DNA of 64,000 nucleotides. Origin: Siccibacter turicensis LMG 23730 (lineage in GTDB: Bacteria; Pseudomonadota; Gammaproteobacteria; Enterobacterales; Enterobacteriaceae). Below the pieces are notes generated by a model. The model made no database searches. It was not told the origin of the DNA and saw only the letters and a program-made list of their open reading frames with translations. Made by a program: the position numbers and the translations under genes. This document shows positions 41,562 to 52,348 of the stretch, piece after piece. The stretch lies in contig NZ_AWFZ01000017.1 of assembly GCF_000463155.2 (NCBI RefSeq), positions 1-64,000 on the forward strand. The letters run 5' to 3'. Positions within the stretch are counted from its first letter, which is position 1, and every line of letters begins with the position of its first letter.

Positions 41562-42989
41562 TTATTGCATCAGCAGGTAGAGCGAGCTGTCGCCGCGCTG
41601 CACGTTCAGCGCCAGCACTGACGGCTTCGCATCAAGGATTTTGCGCAGTTCCGCGATGTTTTTCACCGGCTGCTGATTAGCGCCGACAATCACGTCACCT
41701 TTCTTCAGCCCGATGGCCGCGGCCGGCGAGTTGGCCTTCACGCTGTTGACCACCACACCTTTGTCCGCACCGCGGTTGCTGATTTCCGCCCCTTCGATAC
41801 CGCTAAAGATCGAGGAGGAGTCCACTTGGTTCTGGCTGCTCTGCTGCAGTTCGATATTCACCGTAACCTGTTTGCCATCGCGCAGCAGACCCAGTTTCAG
41901 CTTGCTGCCAACCGGCATGGTGCCTACTTCAGCACGCAGCGCGGCGAAGCTGCTGATCGGCTTATCGTTCAGCGAGACAATCACGTCACCCGGTTTGATA
42001 CCCGCTTTCGCCGCGGAGGAGTTCGGCATCACCTGGCTGACGAACGCCCCACGCTGGGCATCGACCTTCATCGCTTTCGCCAGTTCAGAATTCAGCTCGG
42101 TACCCATAATGCCCAGCTCACCGCGACGCACCTGACCGTACTGCACCATCTGGCTGGTGAGGTTTTTCACCATGTTGCTCGGGATGGCAAAGCCGATACC
42201 GATGTTACCGCCGTCCGGGGCAAGGATCGCGGTGTTGATACCGATAAGCTCGCCGTTCAGGTTAACCAGCGCACCGCCGGAGTTACCGCGGTTAATCGCC
42301 GCATCGGTCTGGATAAAGTTTTCGTAGTTTTCGGCGTTCAGGCCGCTACGACCCAGCGCCGACACGATACCCGAGGTGACGGTCTCACCGAGGCCAAATG
42401 GGTTACCGATAGCCACGGTATAGTCCCCGACGCGCAGCTTGTCAGAGTCGGCAAGCTTAATCGCCGTCAGGTTTTTCGGGTTCTGGATCTGAATCAGCGC
42501 GATGTCAGAGCGCGGATCGCTGCCGACCATTTTTGCATCGAAGCGACGCCCGTCGCTGAGCTGAACCTTAATGCTGGTGGCGTTGTTCACCACGTGGTTA
42601 TTGGTGACCACGTAGCCTTTGGCGGCATCAATGACCACGCCGGAACCCAGCGCCATAAATTTCTGCTGGCCGCCGTCAGGACCGGCTCCCCCACCGCCCT
42701 GGCAGAACGGTGAGCTCTGGAAGGGCGAACCCTCCTGGCAGAACGGTGAGTTGTCACCGAAGAACTGTTGGAAATCACGCGACATACGCGGGGTGTTTAC
42801 TTTGGTACTCCCTTCCACGTTAATACTGACTACCGACGGCATTACCGTTTCCAGCATCGGCGCAAGGCTAGGCATGGTTTGCGCCGTGGTGGCAGAAGAA
42901 GCCGTTTCGGCAGCGCTGACTGACAGTGGAGAAAGCGCAAGGCTAAGACTCAGTGCAAGTGCACTCATCGCTAAAACGTTTTTTTTCAT
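41562..42989 (-). CDS. degP: Periplasmic serine protease and chaperone DegP (HtrA, Do)
   Basis: Degrades or refolds damaged periplasmic and outer-membrane proteins in cage-like oligomers. ATG at 42989 gives 475 aa with a 26-residue signal peptide (LSVSA/AET). The triad in mature numbering is His106, Asp136, Ser211 (GNSGGALV). The regulatory LA loop holds two cysteines, FCQEGSPFQSSPFC, and two PDZ domains follow. The frame is open 15 nt upstream. A sigma-E promoter lies upstream, so it is part of the envelope-stress regulon together with rseP in this window. Confidence 0.97.
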   Translation of the reverse strand: MKKNVLAMSALALSLSLALSPLSVSAAETASSATTAQTMPSLAPMLETVMPSVVSINVEGSTKVNTPRMSRDFQQFFGDNSPFCQEGSPFQSSPFCQGGGGAGPDGGQQKFMALGSGVVIDAAKGYVVTNNHVVNNATSIKVQLSDGRRFDAKMVGSDPRSDIALIQIQNPKNLTAIKLADSDKLRVGDYTVAIGNPFGLGETVTSGIVSALGRSGLNAENYENFIQTDAAINRGNSGGALVNLNGELIGINTAILAPDGGNIGIGFAIPSNMVKNLTSQMVQYGQVRRGELGIMGTELNSELAKAMKVDAQRGAFVSQVMPNSSAAKAGIKPGDVIVSLNDKPISSFAALRAEVGTMPVGSKLKLGLLRDGKQVTVNIELQQSSQNQVDSSSIFSGIEGAEISNRGADKGVVVNSVKANSPAAAIGLKKGDVIVGANQQPVKNIAELRKILDAKPSVLALNVQRGDSSLYLLMQ

Positions 42990-43034
42990 CTTTTCTATTC
43001 TCAATTACAGTTCAGACAAGGCTGTGTACCGGAT

Positions 43035-43062
43035 TAAGAGTCATTTTATAGCGCGAAGTTCC
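43035..43062 (-). promoter_or_regulatory. Sigma-E promoter of degP
   Basis: Minus-strand GGAACTT (43056-43062), a 16-bp spacer, then TCTTA (43035-43039), about 45 bp before the degP start. It matches the sigma-E consensus GGAACTT / TCTGA with one change and is placed as in E. coli degP. Confidence 0.85.
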
Positions 43063-43142
43063 AGGAACACCGTTTTGTAAAAAGTAAAAATTTATTGGGC
43101 GTCTTTACAAATCTTTCCGAAACGCCGTCGCACGCCATTTTA

Positions 43143-43193
43143 TAAAAAAACGATGCCTTATCACACGCCAAAAAAAGGCAGGATAAGGAATCG
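43143..43193 (-). terminator. dgt terminator
   Basis: Minus-strand CCTTATC (43182-43188) pairs with GATAAGG (43156-43162); an inner TGCC/GGCG part narrows the loop and a TTTTTTT run follows. It lies between dgt and the degP promoter. Confidence 0.7.
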
Positions 43194-43205
43194 ATTTATA
43201 TTCAT

Positions 43206-44720
43206 TTATTCCACGGCCATCAGTTTGCGGTATTCATCCCAGGCATAGAGGTCGGTCATGCCGCTGATATAATCCTGGATAAGCCGGCAGCGATAATAAT
43301 ATTCCCATACCGGGTAATCCTGCGCTGCCGGGTGCAGTTTGCTTACCGCTTCCACGTACGCCAGACGGTGTTTGCCGGACAGCTTATGGAACAGCCGCGT
43401 CTCGATCGGCAGGCGGCGCACGCTCTCTTTTTCGGCCAGCTCCTGAAAATCCACCAGAGGTAATTCCAGTAGCGGACGATAAATATTCAGCAGCCCGTCA
43501 ATAACCCGGTATCCCTGAAGTTCCAGCTGTTCAACGTCCGGGTGGCTAAATACGTGGCTGATTGCCACACGTTTATAAACGTCGAGCAGCCGACTGAATG
43601 CGCTTTCATCTTCCAGCAGAGCCTGATTAAAGGAGCCGTCGAAGATAACGGGCAGGTTCTCAATAAAACGCTGCGCCGCGTAGGGCACCAGTTTATTGAG
43701 CGTATTGACGCGCAAATACATAAAGAACTGATCTTCCGCGCTGCGGCGAATAGCGTTGGCGCGCGATTTTTCCCAGGCGTTATTCACCACCAGGGCAAAC
43801 AGGTCCCCCGGCGCGTGGCAGCCCCAGGCATCGTGCAGATGCTGGTAGAGCTGGTCGACGCTAAAGATGCGCTTCTCCACCGCGTCTTCGAGATCGGCCA
43901 CGCAGTAGGAGATATCATCTGCCGCCTCCATGATCCAGGTGAGCGGAAAGCGGCTGAACGGTTCGAGCGCCAGCTCGTTGCGTAGCCGTCCGATGTACTC
44001 CTCCTCGGAGAGGTAGTAGCCCGGCTTTTTCATCAGGTAGCTGTGGCTGGCCGGCGGCGGCTCCATGCGCCACGCCGGGCGGGTGTACTTCAGAATGCAG
44101 CCCACCTGCGCCCAGGTGAGGTTCATCCGCAGCAGGGTATGCACCAGCCGTATCGCCTGAGCGTTGCCTTCGAACTGGCAGAGATCCTGTCGCACCTGGC
44201 GGCGCAGCGCGTTAAGCGACTCCTCGCCCTCTTTCAGGCGCAGGTCGACGTTGTGACAGCGGTCATCGCTGCGCGGCTGGCTGGCGGCATCGCCGGGGAA
44301 CAGGCGCTGGCGGAACCAGTCGTTAATGGCCGCTTCGCCAAAGTGCCCAAACGGCGGGTTGCCGATGTCGTGCATCAGGCAGGCCATCTCAACCACGCTT
44401 TCGAACGGCCCGGTCAGCTCGCTCAGCCCGTAGGCCTCCAGCAAATTCTGCTGCTTAAGGCGGCTCAGCACCTCTTTGGCAATGTAGCGCCCGACCTGCT
44501 GCACTTCCATCGAGTGGGTAAGACGAGTACGCACTGCGGCGTTGCGCTCCAGCGGAAAGACCTGGGTTTTCTGTTGCAGGCGGCGGATCGCCGGGGAGTT
44601 GATGATGCGCCCGCGATCGCTTTCGAAGATGCGCAGAATATCGTGTTCGCTTTTCACCCCTTCGGGGGAGCGATACCGGCGATGCCAGTTGATCTTTTTG
44701 GTGAAATCTATCTCTGCCAT
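43206..44720 (-). CDS. dgt: Deoxyguanosinetriphosphate triphosphohydrolase
   Basis: Hexameric HD-domain enzyme that splits dGTP to deoxyguanosine and tripolyphosphate. 504 aa (505 in E. coli). Blocks [15 protein letters not shown], the HD pair in [16 protein letters not shown] and [21 protein letters not shown] supply the metal site. It is divergent from mtnN with a 108-bp spacer. Confidence 0.96.
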   Translation of the reverse strand: MAEIDFTKKINWHRRYRSPEGVKSEHDILRIFESDRGRIINSPAIRRLQQKTQVFPLERNAAVRTRLTHSMEVQQVGRYIAKEVLSRLKQQNLLEAYGLSELTGPFESVVEMACLMHDIGNPPFGHFGEAAINDWFRQRLFPGDAASQPRSDDRCHNVDLRLKEGEESLNALRRQVRQDLCQFEGNAQAIRLVHTLLRMNLTWAQVGCILKYTRPAWRMEPPPASHSYLMKKPGYYLSEEEYIGRLRNELALEPFSRFPLTWIMEAADDISYCVADLEDAVEKRIFSVDQLYQHLHDAWGCHAPGDLFALVVNNAWEKSRANAIRRSAEDQFFMYLRVNTLNKLVPYAAQRFIENLPVIFDGSFNQALLEDESAFSRLLDVYKRVAISHVFSHPDVEQLELQGYRVIDGLLNIYRPLLELPLVDFQELAEKESVRRLPIETRLFHKLSGKHRLAYVEAVSKLHPAAQDYPVWEYYYRCRLIQDYISGMTDLYAWDEYRKLMAVE

Positions 44721-44828
44721 ACGCTCTCCCTGAAGTGGAATGAGATGCGGGGTAAACCCTGCTACCTTGCCATGATAGACTATGCCGCGAAAAGGCGTTT
44801 ATGTCCCCTAACTATTGCGAGTTGACCT

Positions 44829-45527
44829 ATGAAAGCAGGCATTATTGGTGCTATGGAAGAAGAAGTTACGCTGCTGCGTGACAAAATCGAGAACCGCCAG
44901 ACCATCACCGTGGCGGGCCTGGAAATGTATACCGGCACGCTGAACGGCACCGACGTCGCCCTGCTGAAATCGGGCATTGGTAAAGTCTCCGCCGCGATGG
45001 GCGCCGCGCTGCTGCTGGAGCACTGCAAACCGGATCTGATCATCAATACCGGTTCCGCGGGCGGGCTTGCGCCGGGGCTGAACGTGGGCGACATCGTGGT
45101 CTCTGACGAGACGCGTTATCACGACGCCGACGTTACCGCGTTTGGGTATGAAATCGGTCAGATGGCGGGCTGCCCGGCGGCTTTCGTTGCCGATGAAAAG
45201 CTGGTGAACGCGGCGGAAGCCTGCATTCGTCAGCTGGATCTGCACGCGGTGCGCGGGCTTATCGTCAGCGGCGACGCGTTTATCAACGGTGCCGAAGGCC
45301 TGGCGAAAATCCGTCACAACTTCCCGCAGGCGGTGGCCGTAGAAATGGAAGCAACCGCTATCGCGCACGTCTGCCATAACTTCGGCGTGCCGTTCGTGGT
45401 GGTGCGCGCGATCTCCGACGTGGCGGACCAGACCTCGCACCTGAGCTTTGACGAGTTCCTGGCGGTGGCGGCGAAGCAGTCCAGTCTGATGGTGGAAACC
45501 CTCGTTCAGAATCTGGCTCGTGGCTAA
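44829..45527 (+). CDS. mtnN: 5'-methylthioadenosine/S-adenosylhomocysteine nucleosidase
   Basis: Cleaves adenine from MTA, SAH and 5'-deoxyadenosine, which feeds methionine salvage and AI-2 formation and relieves product inhibition of radical-SAM enzymes. 232 aa. Catalytic Glu12 (GAMEEEV), VEMEATA and Asp197 (SDVAD) are present. It overlaps btuF by 8 bp. Confidence 0.97.
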   Translation: MKAGIIGAMEEEVTLLRDKIENRQTITVAGLEMYTGTLNGTDVALLKSGIGKVSAAMGAALLLEHCKPDLIINTGSAGGLAPGLNVGDIVVSDETRYHDADVTAFGYEIGQMAGCPAAFVADEKLVNAAEACIRQLDLHAVRGLIVSGDAFINGAEGLAKIRHNFPQAVAVEMEATAIAHVCHNFGVPFVVVRAISDVADQTSHLSFDEFLAVAAKQSSLMVETLVQNLARG

Positions 45528-46323
45528 GGTCTTCTCAGGCAGGGCGCTCTGCGCCCTGCTGCTCCTGCTTCCCGCGTGGCTTCTCGCCGCGCCGCGCGTC
45601 ATTACCCTCTCTCCCGCTAATACCGAACTGGCCTTCGCCGCCGGTATCACCCCGGTCGCCGTCAGCGCCTGGTCCGACTATCCTCCCGCTGCTCGCCACC
45701 TTGAGCAGGTCGCCAACTGGCAGGGCATGAACCTCGAACGCATCGTGGCGCTCAAGCCGGATCTGGTGGTGGCCTGGCGCGCAGGCAACGCCGAGCGTCA
45801 GGTCAAACAACTGGAAGGGCTTGGCATAAAGGTGATGTGGCTCGACCCCGCCTCGGTGGCAGAGGTGGCAAATGCCCTGCGCGCGCTGGCCCGCTGGAGC
45901 CCGACGCCGGAGCAGGCCACGGCCGCCGCCGCCTCGCTGGAGCAACGTTTTCAGGCGCTCCAGACAGCGTACGCCACCACCATGCCGAAAAAGATCTTTA
46001 TGCAGTTCGGCAATGCCCCGCTGTTTACCTCCGGCCCCGGCTCGCTGCAGAACCAACTGCTGGAAACCTGCGGCGGGAAAAACATCTTTGCCGACAGCCG
46101 CGTTCCCTGGCCCCAGGTGAGCCGCGAACAGGTGCTGGCCCGTCGTCCCGATGCGATTACCATCCCCGGCGATGCCAGCGCCGTCGCCCGCGTGCAGCAG
46201 TTCTGGGGCAGCCAGCTTCAGGTGCCGGTTATCGCCCTCAACGGTGACTGGTTTGAACGCGCCGGCCCGCGTATTATTCTCGCCGCGCAGCAGCTGTGTG
46301 CGGCGCTAAAGCAGGTCAGGTAA
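45520..46323 (+). CDS. btuF: Vitamin B12-binding periplasmic protein BtuF
   Basis: Delivers cobalamin to the BtuCD importer. 267 aa. The GTG start lies within the end of mtnN (8-bp overlap), followed by a signal peptide ([10 protein letters not shown]) of about 22 residues. The class III binding-protein fold shows [17 protein letters not shown] and [17 protein letters not shown]. No btuC or btuD is nearby, as in E. coli, where btuF is separate too. Confidence 0.95.
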   Translation: MAKVFSGRALCALLLLLPAWLLAAPRVITLSPANTELAFAAGITPVAVSAWSDYPPAARHLEQVANWQGMNLERIVALKPDLVVAWRAGNAERQVKQLEGLGIKVMWLDPASVAEVANALRALARWSPTPEQATAAAASLEQRFQALQTAYATTMPKKIFMQFGNAPLFTSGPGSLQNQLLETCGGKNIFADSRVPWPQVSREQVLARRPDAITIPGDASAVARVQQFWGSQLQVPVIALNGDWFERAGPRIILAAQQLCAALKQVR

Positions 46324-46340
46324 CCGGAGAGAATTAACGC

Positions 46341-46961
46341 ATGCTTATCTATTGGCTGGATATCATCGGTACGGCGGTGTTTGCGATATCCGGCGTTTTG
46401 CTGGCGGGTAAACTGCGCATGGACCCCTTCGGGGTGCTGGTACTCGGCGTGGTTACCGCCGTCGGCGGCGGAACAATACGCGATATGGCGCTGGCTTACG
46501 GGCCGGTGTTCTGGGTAAAAGATCCCACCGACCTGGTGGTCGCGATGGTGACCTGCATGATTACCATTCTGGTGGTGCGCCAGCCGCGCCGGATGCCCAA
46601 ATGGGTGCTGCCGGTGCTCGACGCCGTCGGGCTGGCAGTGTTCGTAGGGATTGGGGTGAACAAGGCCTTTATGGCCGGCACCGGGCCGCTGGTGGCGATC
46701 TGCATGGGCGTGCTCACCGGCGTGGGCGGCGGGATTATTCGCGACGTGCTGGCGCGCGAAATCCCGATGATCCTGCGTACGGAAATCTACGCCACCGCCT
46801 GCATCGTCGGCGGTATCGTCCATGCTACGGCGTATTACACCTTTGCGGTGCCGCTGGAGCAGGCGAGCATGATGGGGATGGTGGTGACGCTGGCGATACG
46901 TCTGGCCGCGATTCGCTGGCACCTGAAGCTGCCCACCTTCGCGCTCGACGAAAAGTCATAA
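46341..46961 (+). CDS. yadS: TRIC-family (UPF0126) membrane protein YadS
   Basis: 206 aa, seven hydrophobic segments in two repeated halves, each with a Gly-rich motif (VVTAVGGGTIRDMAL in the first, GVLTGVGGGIIRDVLARE in the second). This pattern matches the trimeric intracellular cation channel fold. The physiological substrate in enterobacteria is not settled. It follows btuF by 17 bp, so probably in the mtnN-btuF operon, and ends in a terminator. Confidence 0.92.
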   Translation: MLIYWLDIIGTAVFAISGVLLAGKLRMDPFGVLVLGVVTAVGGGTIRDMALAYGPVFWVKDPTDLVVAMVTCMITILVVRQPRRMPKWVLPVLDAVGLAVFVGIGVNKAFMAGTGPLVAICMGVLTGVGGGIIRDVLAREIPMILRTEIYATACIVGGIVHATAYYTFAVPLEQASMMGMVVTLAIRLAAIRWHLKLPTFALDEKS

Positions 46962-46963
46962 AC

Positions 46964-46993
46964 AAAAAAGCCGTGCTGAGCACGGCTTTTTTT
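46964..46993 (+). terminator. yadS / erpA bidirectional terminator
   Basis: GCCGTGC-tga-GCACGGC with six A before and seven T after; it serves convergent yadS and erpA. Confidence 0.93.
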
Positions 46994-47008
46994 ATCGGCA
47001 ATCTGCTG

Positions 47009-47353
47009 TCAGACGCTGAAGGAGGAACCGCACCCGCAGGTGCTTTTGGCATTCGGGTTGGTCACTACAAAGCGCGACCCTTCCAGGCCTTCGGTGTAGT
47101 CTACCGCACCGCCCACCAGGTATTGCAGGCTCATCGGGTCAACCACCAGCGCCACGCCCTGTTTCTCAATGGTCATGTCGCCGTCGTTGATCTGGTCATC
47201 AAAGGTGAAACCGTACTGGAAGCCGCTGCAACCACCACCGGTGATGTAGACGCGCAGTTTCAGTTCCGGGTTCTCTTCGTCGGCAATCAGGCTTTTTACT
47301 TTCATGGCCGCGGCCTCAGTAAACTGAAGGGGCAGCGCTACGTCATCACTCAT
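47009..47353 (-). CDS. erpA: A-type iron-sulfur carrier protein ErpA
   Basis: Delivers Fe-S clusters to IspG/IspH and respiratory enzymes; essential for aerobic growth. 114 aa. The three cluster cysteines are in [10 protein letters not shown] and the C-terminal CGCGSSFSV. It lies 80 bp after clcA in the same direction and is convergent with yadS. Confidence 0.97.
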   Translation of the reverse strand: MSDDVALPLQFTEAAAMKVKSLIADEENPELKLRVYITGGGCSGFQYGFTFDDQINDGDMTIEKQGVALVVDPMSLQYLVGGAVDYTEGLEGSRFVVTNPNAKSTCGCGSSFSV

Positions 47354-47433
47354 TTTTTACTCCCGTTAAAACCGTCAATCGGGTAAATAATACCCAATTC
47401 TTTACGCCATTATCCGTTACGCGGTCGAATCGT

Positions 47434-48840
47434 TCAAGTGTTCCCCCCGCTACGATCGCGCTGTTCCGCTTCCTGACGCGCCAGCGTTCTGGCGAGTATG
47501 GTGGAATAGAGCGGCTTGCCGCCAAGGAATTGCGCCAGCAGTGTGGCACCGAGACAGGTAATAATCATCGGCAAAATGAGCTGGTAATTATTGGTCATCT
47601 CCAGCACCAGCACGATCCCGGTCAGCGGCGCGCGCACCGAGGCGGCGAACAGCGCGCCCATGCCGGCGATGGCGAAGGTGCCGACATCCAGCCCCATGGC
47701 CGGCATCCAGGCGGCGCACACCATGCCAAACGCCGTGCCGAGCAGCGTGCCCAGCGCCAGCATCGGGGCAAAGATCCCGCCCGGCGCCCCTGAGGAGAAG
47801 CACAGCAGCGTGGTGACAACCCGGGCGATAAAAATAAACAGCAGCATCTCCACCGGGAAATTCCCGGCGGTGGCGATGGGGATCAGGTTAAAACCGCCGC
47901 CTACCGCGCCGGGCGCCATCAGCCCGAGGATGCCGCACAGGCCGCCAATCGCCCCACCAATCAGCACCCATTTGGTGATATTGCCGCCGTGAAGGCGCTG
48001 AAACACATCCTGCATCATTAGCACCAGGCTATTAAACAGCGTCCCCACGGCCCCGAAGATCATCCCCAGCAGCAGGTAGAGCCAGAGCGTATTCAGCGGC
48101 GCATTAGAGAGGTGGCCCACCTCAATCACCGCGGCGTCGCCGTTAAACACGCGAAACACGATGCTCGACATGATCACGCCGATAAACACCGCTTTGATAG
48201 AGATAAGGCTGTAGCGAAACTGCGGGCGCATCTCTTCGATGATAAACAGGATGCCCGCCAGCGGCGCGTTAAAGGCCGCCGCCAGCCCCGCCGCCGCACC
48301 GGTGGCCAGCAGCGTATGCCGCGCCTCCGCGCCGCGCTGGCGGCACATATCCAACACCATGCGTCCGATGTTGCCACCCATCTGGACCGTCGGTCCCTCG
48401 CGCCCCAGCACCATTCCGGCGCCGAGGGTGCCCATACCACCGAAGAACTTCACCGGCAGGACGCGCCACCAGCGGACCGGACGCATCTCCTCCAGCGCGC
48501 CCTCAATTTCCGGGATGCCCGACCCGCCCGCTTCCGGCGCGAAGCGGCGCACCAGCCAGTAACCCAACATCGCCAGCAGCGCAGAGAGCACAAAGGCCAG
48601 CGGCCACACCAGCAGCGCGCTGTCCGCCACCTGGGCCAGCATGCCGAGCCGGTGCTGCACCACCCAGTCTACCGCCTGATCGAACATCACGCCCATCAGA
48701 CCGGTAAGGGCACCGACCACGGCGGCCATCAGCAGGATCACCAGCGGGGTTTTATCGCGCTGCAGCAGCTGACGAATCAGATCGCCGCGTCGTTTATGAA
48801 TAATACGTTCCGCACTCTTTGACGGCGTTACGGACTCCAT
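47434..48840 (-). CDS. clcA: H+/Cl- exchange transporter ClcA
   Basis: Inner-membrane 2 Cl-/1 H+ antiporter that supports extreme acid resistance. The frame is open to 48948, but the ATG at 48840 has AAGGTGA upstream and gives 468 aa with the E. coli numbering of key residues: GSGIP (selectivity filter), Glu148 gate in GREGP, and the proton Glu203 in IIEEMRPQ. It carries an N-terminal basic tail ([16 protein letters not shown]). In the neighbourhood, hemL is divergent. Confidence 0.95.
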   Translation of the reverse strand: MESVTPSKSAERIIHKRRGDLIRQLLQRDKTPLVILLMAAVVGALTGLMGVMFDQAVDWVVQHRLGMLAQVADSALLVWPLAFVLSALLAMLGYWLVRRFAPEAGGSGIPEIEGALEEMRPVRWWRVLPVKFFGGMGTLGAGMVLGREGPTVQMGGNIGRMVLDMCRQRGAEARHTLLATGAAAGLAAAFNAPLAGILFIIEEMRPQFRYSLISIKAVFIGVIMSSIVFRVFNGDAAVIEVGHLSNAPLNTLWLYLLLGMIFGAVGTLFNSLVLMMQDVFQRLHGGNITKWVLIGGAIGGLCGILGLMAPGAVGGGFNLIPIATAGNFPVEMLLFIFIARVVTTLLCFSSGAPGGIFAPMLALGTLLGTAFGMVCAAWMPAMGLDVGTFAIAGMGALFAASVRAPLTGIVLVLEMTNNYQLILPMIITCLGATLLAQFLGGKPLYSTILARTLARQEAEQRDRSGGNT

Positions 48841-49008
48841 ATCAGGTCTCACCTTATTTGTCATACAAACTGGTGGCGCTATTTTAGCGAGGGAAAACGG
48901 CGACGTCATGCAGCAATACGCCGTCATCCGGGTGCGCGGGTAGAACAACGGCGCGATTATCCCTAGAATAGCCCCCAGTTATCTTTCCTACGAATCAGGA
49001 GCCGCTTC

Positions 49009-50289
49009 ATGAGTAAGTCCGAAACCCTTTATACCGCTGCGCAGAACGTTATTCCCGGCGGTGTAAACTCGCCGGTCCGCGCGTTTACCGGCGTGGGCGG
49101 TACGCCGCTGTTTATCGAACGTGCCGATGGAGCTTACCTCTATGACGTTGATGGCAAAGCCTATATCGATTACGTCGGATCCTGGGGTCCGATGGTGCTG
49201 GGCCACAACCACCCGGCGATCCGCAACGCGGTCATCGAGGCGGCAACGCGCGGTCTGAGCTTCGGCGCGCCGACCGAAATGGAAGTGAAGATGGCGGATC
49301 TGGTGACCGAACTGGTGCCGACGATGGACATGGTGCGCATGGTGAACTCCGGGACCGAAGCGACCATGAGCGCCATTCGTCTGGCGCGCGGCTTTACCGG
49401 GCGCGACAAAATCATCAAGTTCGAAGGCTGCTACCACGGCCACGCCGACTGCCTGCTGGTGAAAGCTGGCTCCGGTGCGCTGACCCTCGGCCAGCCGAAC
49501 TCCCCAGGCGTACCGGCAGATTTCGCGAAGCATACCCTGACCTGCACCTATAACGATCTGGCGTCGGTGCGTAGCGCCTTCGAGCAGTACCCGCAGGATA
49601 TCGCCTGCATCATCGTCGAGCCGGTGGCGGGCAACATGAACTGTATTCCGCCGCAGCCGGACTTCCTGCCGGGCCTGCGCGCGCTGTGCGACGAGTTTGG
49701 CGCGCTGCTGATTATCGACGAGGTGATGACCGGTTTCCGCGTGGCGCTGGCGGGTGCGCAGGCGTACTACAACGTGGTGCCTGACCTGACCTGTCTGGGC
49801 AAAATCATCGGTGGAGGGATGCCGGTAGGGGCGTTCGGGGGCCGTCGCGATGTGATGGCGGCGCTGGCGCCGACCGGGCCGGTCTACCAGGCAGGCACCC
49901 TGTCGGGCAACCCGATTGCCATGGCTGCCGGCTATGCCTGTCTGACCGAAGTCGCCCAGCCGGGTATCCATGAGACCCTGACCGATCTCACCACCCGTCT
50001 GGCAGACGGCCTGCTGCGTGCGGCGGAGGAGACCGGCATTCCGCTGGTGGTGAACCACGTAGGCGGCATGTTTGGTCTGTTCTTTACCGATGCCGGGAGC
50101 GTGACCTGCTATCAGGATGTGCTGGGTTGCGATGTGGCGCGCTTTAAGCGCTTCTTCCATCTGATGCTGGAAGAGGGCGTTTATCTCGCGCCGTCCGCAT
50201 TCGAGGCGGGCTTTATGTCCGTGGCACACAGCGAAGCGGATATTGATAACACCATCGATGCCGCCCGCCGCGTGTTTGCCAAACTGTAA
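49009..50289 (+). CDS. hemL: Glutamate-1-semialdehyde 2,1-aminomutase
   Basis: PLP enzyme that makes 5-aminolevulinate, the tetrapyrrole precursor, from glutamate semialdehyde. 426 aa. The PLP lysine is in [19 protein letters not shown], with [12 protein letters not shown] before it and GTLSGNP after. It is divergent from clcA and convergent with fhuB. Confidence 0.97.
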   Translation: MSKSETLYTAAQNVIPGGVNSPVRAFTGVGGTPLFIERADGAYLYDVDGKAYIDYVGSWGPMVLGHNHPAIRNAVIEAATRGLSFGAPTEMEVKMADLVTELVPTMDMVRMVNSGTEATMSAIRLARGFTGRDKIIKFEGCYHGHADCLLVKAGSGALTLGQPNSPGVPADFAKHTLTCTYNDLASVRSAFEQYPQDIACIIVEPVAGNMNCIPPQPDFLPGLRALCDEFGALLIIDEVMTGFRVALAGAQAYYNVVPDLTCLGKIIGGGMPVGAFGGRRDVMAALAPTGPVYQAGTLSGNPIAMAAGYACLTEVAQPGIHETLTDLTTRLADGLLRAAEETGIPLVVNHVGGMFGLFFTDAGSVTCYQDVLGCDVARFKRFFHLMLEEGVYLAPSAFEAGFMSVAHSEADIDNTIDAARRVFAKL

Positions 50290-50300
50290 TCTCCGTCAGC

Positions 50301-50325
50301 GGCGGGTACGTTTCGCGTACCCGCC
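50301..50325. other. Perfect hairpin between hemL and fhuB
   Basis: GGCGGGTACG-tttcg-CGTACCCGCC, a 10-bp perfect stem 12 bp after the hemL stop. Neither strand has a T-run behind it, so it is not a standard intrinsic terminator. It may protect the hemL mRNA 3' end. Confidence 0.6.
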
Positions 50326-50362
50326 CTGCACTCACCGACTCAACGCTCTACCCTCTACCCGC

Positions 50363-52348
50363 TTAACGACTCTGCTTTCTTAACAGATAGATAAAGTACG
50401 GCGCGCCGATGAACGATGCCAGCAGCCCGGCCGGGATCTGATACGGAAACAGCACCATACGTCCGGCCCAGTCGGCGATCACCATCAACACGGCACCCGT
50501 CAGCGTGGACATCACCATGTGCGGCATCGTGCGGCGGAACCCCATCATGCGGGCGATATGCGGCGCCATCAGACCGATAAAGCTCAGCGGCCCGATAATC
50601 AGCGTGGCGCAGGCGGTGAGGCCTGCGGCCAGCAGCAGTAACAGCGCGCGAGACGGCGTCAGGGCGATGCCCACCGAGCGCGCCGTCTCTCCGCCGAGCG
50701 GCAGTACGGTCAGCCAGCGACGGCACAGCGCGGTGGCGGCCAGCAACAGCACCATCACCCCTGCCCCGAACCCTACCTGCTGCACCGTGACGTTATAGGT
50801 CGATCCTGAGATCCAGGTCAGCACCTGCGCCATACGCGGGTCGCCGCTTGCCTGAAGCATCATCAGCAGCATGGTAAACGCCGTGCTGAGCGCCATCCCG
50901 GCCAGCAGCATGCGGTGCGGCGAGAATCCGCCCCGTCCGGCGGCAATCATAATGATGAGCAGCGTAGCCGCCGCGCCGAGGCTGCCCGCCGGCAGCAGCC
51001 AGCCAAAGGCGTTGCCCGGCACGAAGAACAGCATCAGCACCACGCCAAACGCCGCCCCGGAGCTGATACCCAGCACTTCCGGGCTGGCCATCGGGTTGCC
51101 GGTCAGACGCTGGATAATGCACCCCGCCACCGCCAGCATGGCCCCGGCGATCAGCGCCGCCGTGACGCGCGGCCAGCGCCACGGCATCAGCTGCGCCAGC
51201 GTATCGCCGCTGGCCCACACCCAGCTGTGGGCATCGCGCCCGAGGCTCAGCGCCGCAACGGTCACTACCGCCAGCACAATAAGCCCGGCGAGGCTCCAGG
51301 CCAGCCGGTGCTGGCGCTCGCCAGGGACGCGATCCCCGGCGTTCATCGCCGGCGGGGTCATGGTGCGTAACCGCGGCAGCAGCCACAGCAGCAGCGGCGC
51401 ACCGATCAGCGCCGTTATCGACCCGGTCGACACTTCCATCCATACGCGGGTCAGCCAGACCACAAGCTGGTCTGCCATCCACAGGATCAGCGCGCCGAGC
51501 AGCGCCGACAGCAGCAGCCGGGAAAGTAACCGACGCGCCCCCAGCATCTTCGCCAGCAGCGGTGCGAACAGCCCGATAAAGCCGACGATCCCCACCGCGT
51601 TCACCAGCAGGGCGCTGATGACAATCGCCAGCGTCAGCACCGCAAAGCGCGCCAGCGACAGCGCCAGCCCCAGATTACGCGCGACGCCGTCGTCCAGCCC
51701 CATCAGGGTCAGCGGACGCAGCAGCAGCAGCGTCAGCACCGCGCCGACCAGCAGCTGCGGCCACAGGCGCTGAGCAATGCTCCAGTCGGTCTGGTTGAGC
51801 GCCCCGGTGCTCCAGAGGAACATGCTTTGCAGCTGGTCGTGATGGAAAAGCGCCAACAGCTGATTCACCGCGCCGCAGTAAAGGCTCACTACCAGGCCCG
51901 CCAGGATCAGCGTCACCGGCGAGAGGCGCTTGCCCCACGCCACGCCAAACACCAACAGCCCGACCACGCAGGCCCCGGCCAGGGCCGCGAACTGCGTGAT
52001 CAGATACCCATCGGGCAGCGCCCACAGGGTGCTTACCGTAATGCCGAGCTGCGCACCGGTAGCGACGCCAAGCGTGGTCGGCTCCGCCAGCGGGTTACGC
52101 AACACCTGCTGGAACAGCACGCCCACCAGCCCCAGCCCGGCGCCCACCAGCAGGGAGACCGCCAGCCGCGGCAGCGCGCTGTAGTGGAACAGCATCTGAT
52201 CGATAAGATTCACGTCCGGGGCCGTCAGGGCCTGCCACCATTGGCTGCGCACCAGCTGAACGTTGAGGTTGAACCAGCTCAGCCAGGCGGCAAACAGAAA
52301 CAGCAGGGCCAGCAGCACCGACGGGAAGACGATACGACGCGGGATCAT
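50363..52348 (-). CDS. fhuB: Ferric hydroxamate ABC transporter permease FhuB
   Basis: Inner-membrane permease for ferrichrome and other hydroxamates. 661 aa, a fusion of two FecCD-type halves of about ten helices each, so one chain does the work of two. Each half has its own ATPase-contact loop (GATGAQLGI-type and SSGAAFGVVL-type Gly-rich segments; IGFIGLFAPLLAKMLG and IGLMAPHIARMMG). It overlaps fhuD by 4 bp. Confidence 0.97.
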   Translation of the reverse strand: MIPRRIVFPSVLLALLFLFAAWLSWFNLNVQLVRSQWWQALTAPDVNLIDQMLFHYSALPRLAVSLLVGAGLGLVGVLFQQVLRNPLAEPTTLGVATGAQLGITVSTLWALPDGYLITQFAALAGACVVGLLVFGVAWGKRLSPVTLILAGLVVSLYCGAVNQLLALFHHDQLQSMFLWSTGALNQTDWSIAQRLWPQLLVGAVLTLLLLRPLTLMGLDDGVARNLGLALSLARFAVLTLAIVISALLVNAVGIVGFIGLFAPLLAKMLGARRLLSRLLLSALLGALILWMADQLVVWLTRVWMEVSTGSITALIGAPLLLWLLPRLRTMTPPAMNAGDRVPGERQHRLAWSLAGLIVLAVVTVAALSLGRDAHSWVWASGDTLAQLMPWRWPRVTAALIAGAMLAVAGCIIQRLTGNPMASPEVLGISSGAAFGVVLMLFFVPGNAFGWLLPAGSLGAAATLLIIMIAAGRGGFSPHRMLLAGMALSTAFTMLLMMLQASGDPRMAQVLTWISGSTYNVTVQQVGFGAGVMVLLLAATALCRRWLTVLPLGGETARSVGIALTPSRALLLLLAAGLTACATLIIGPLSFIGLMAPHIARMMGFRRTMPHMVMSTLTGAVLMVIADWAGRMVLFPYQIPAGLLASFIGAPYFIYLLRKQSR

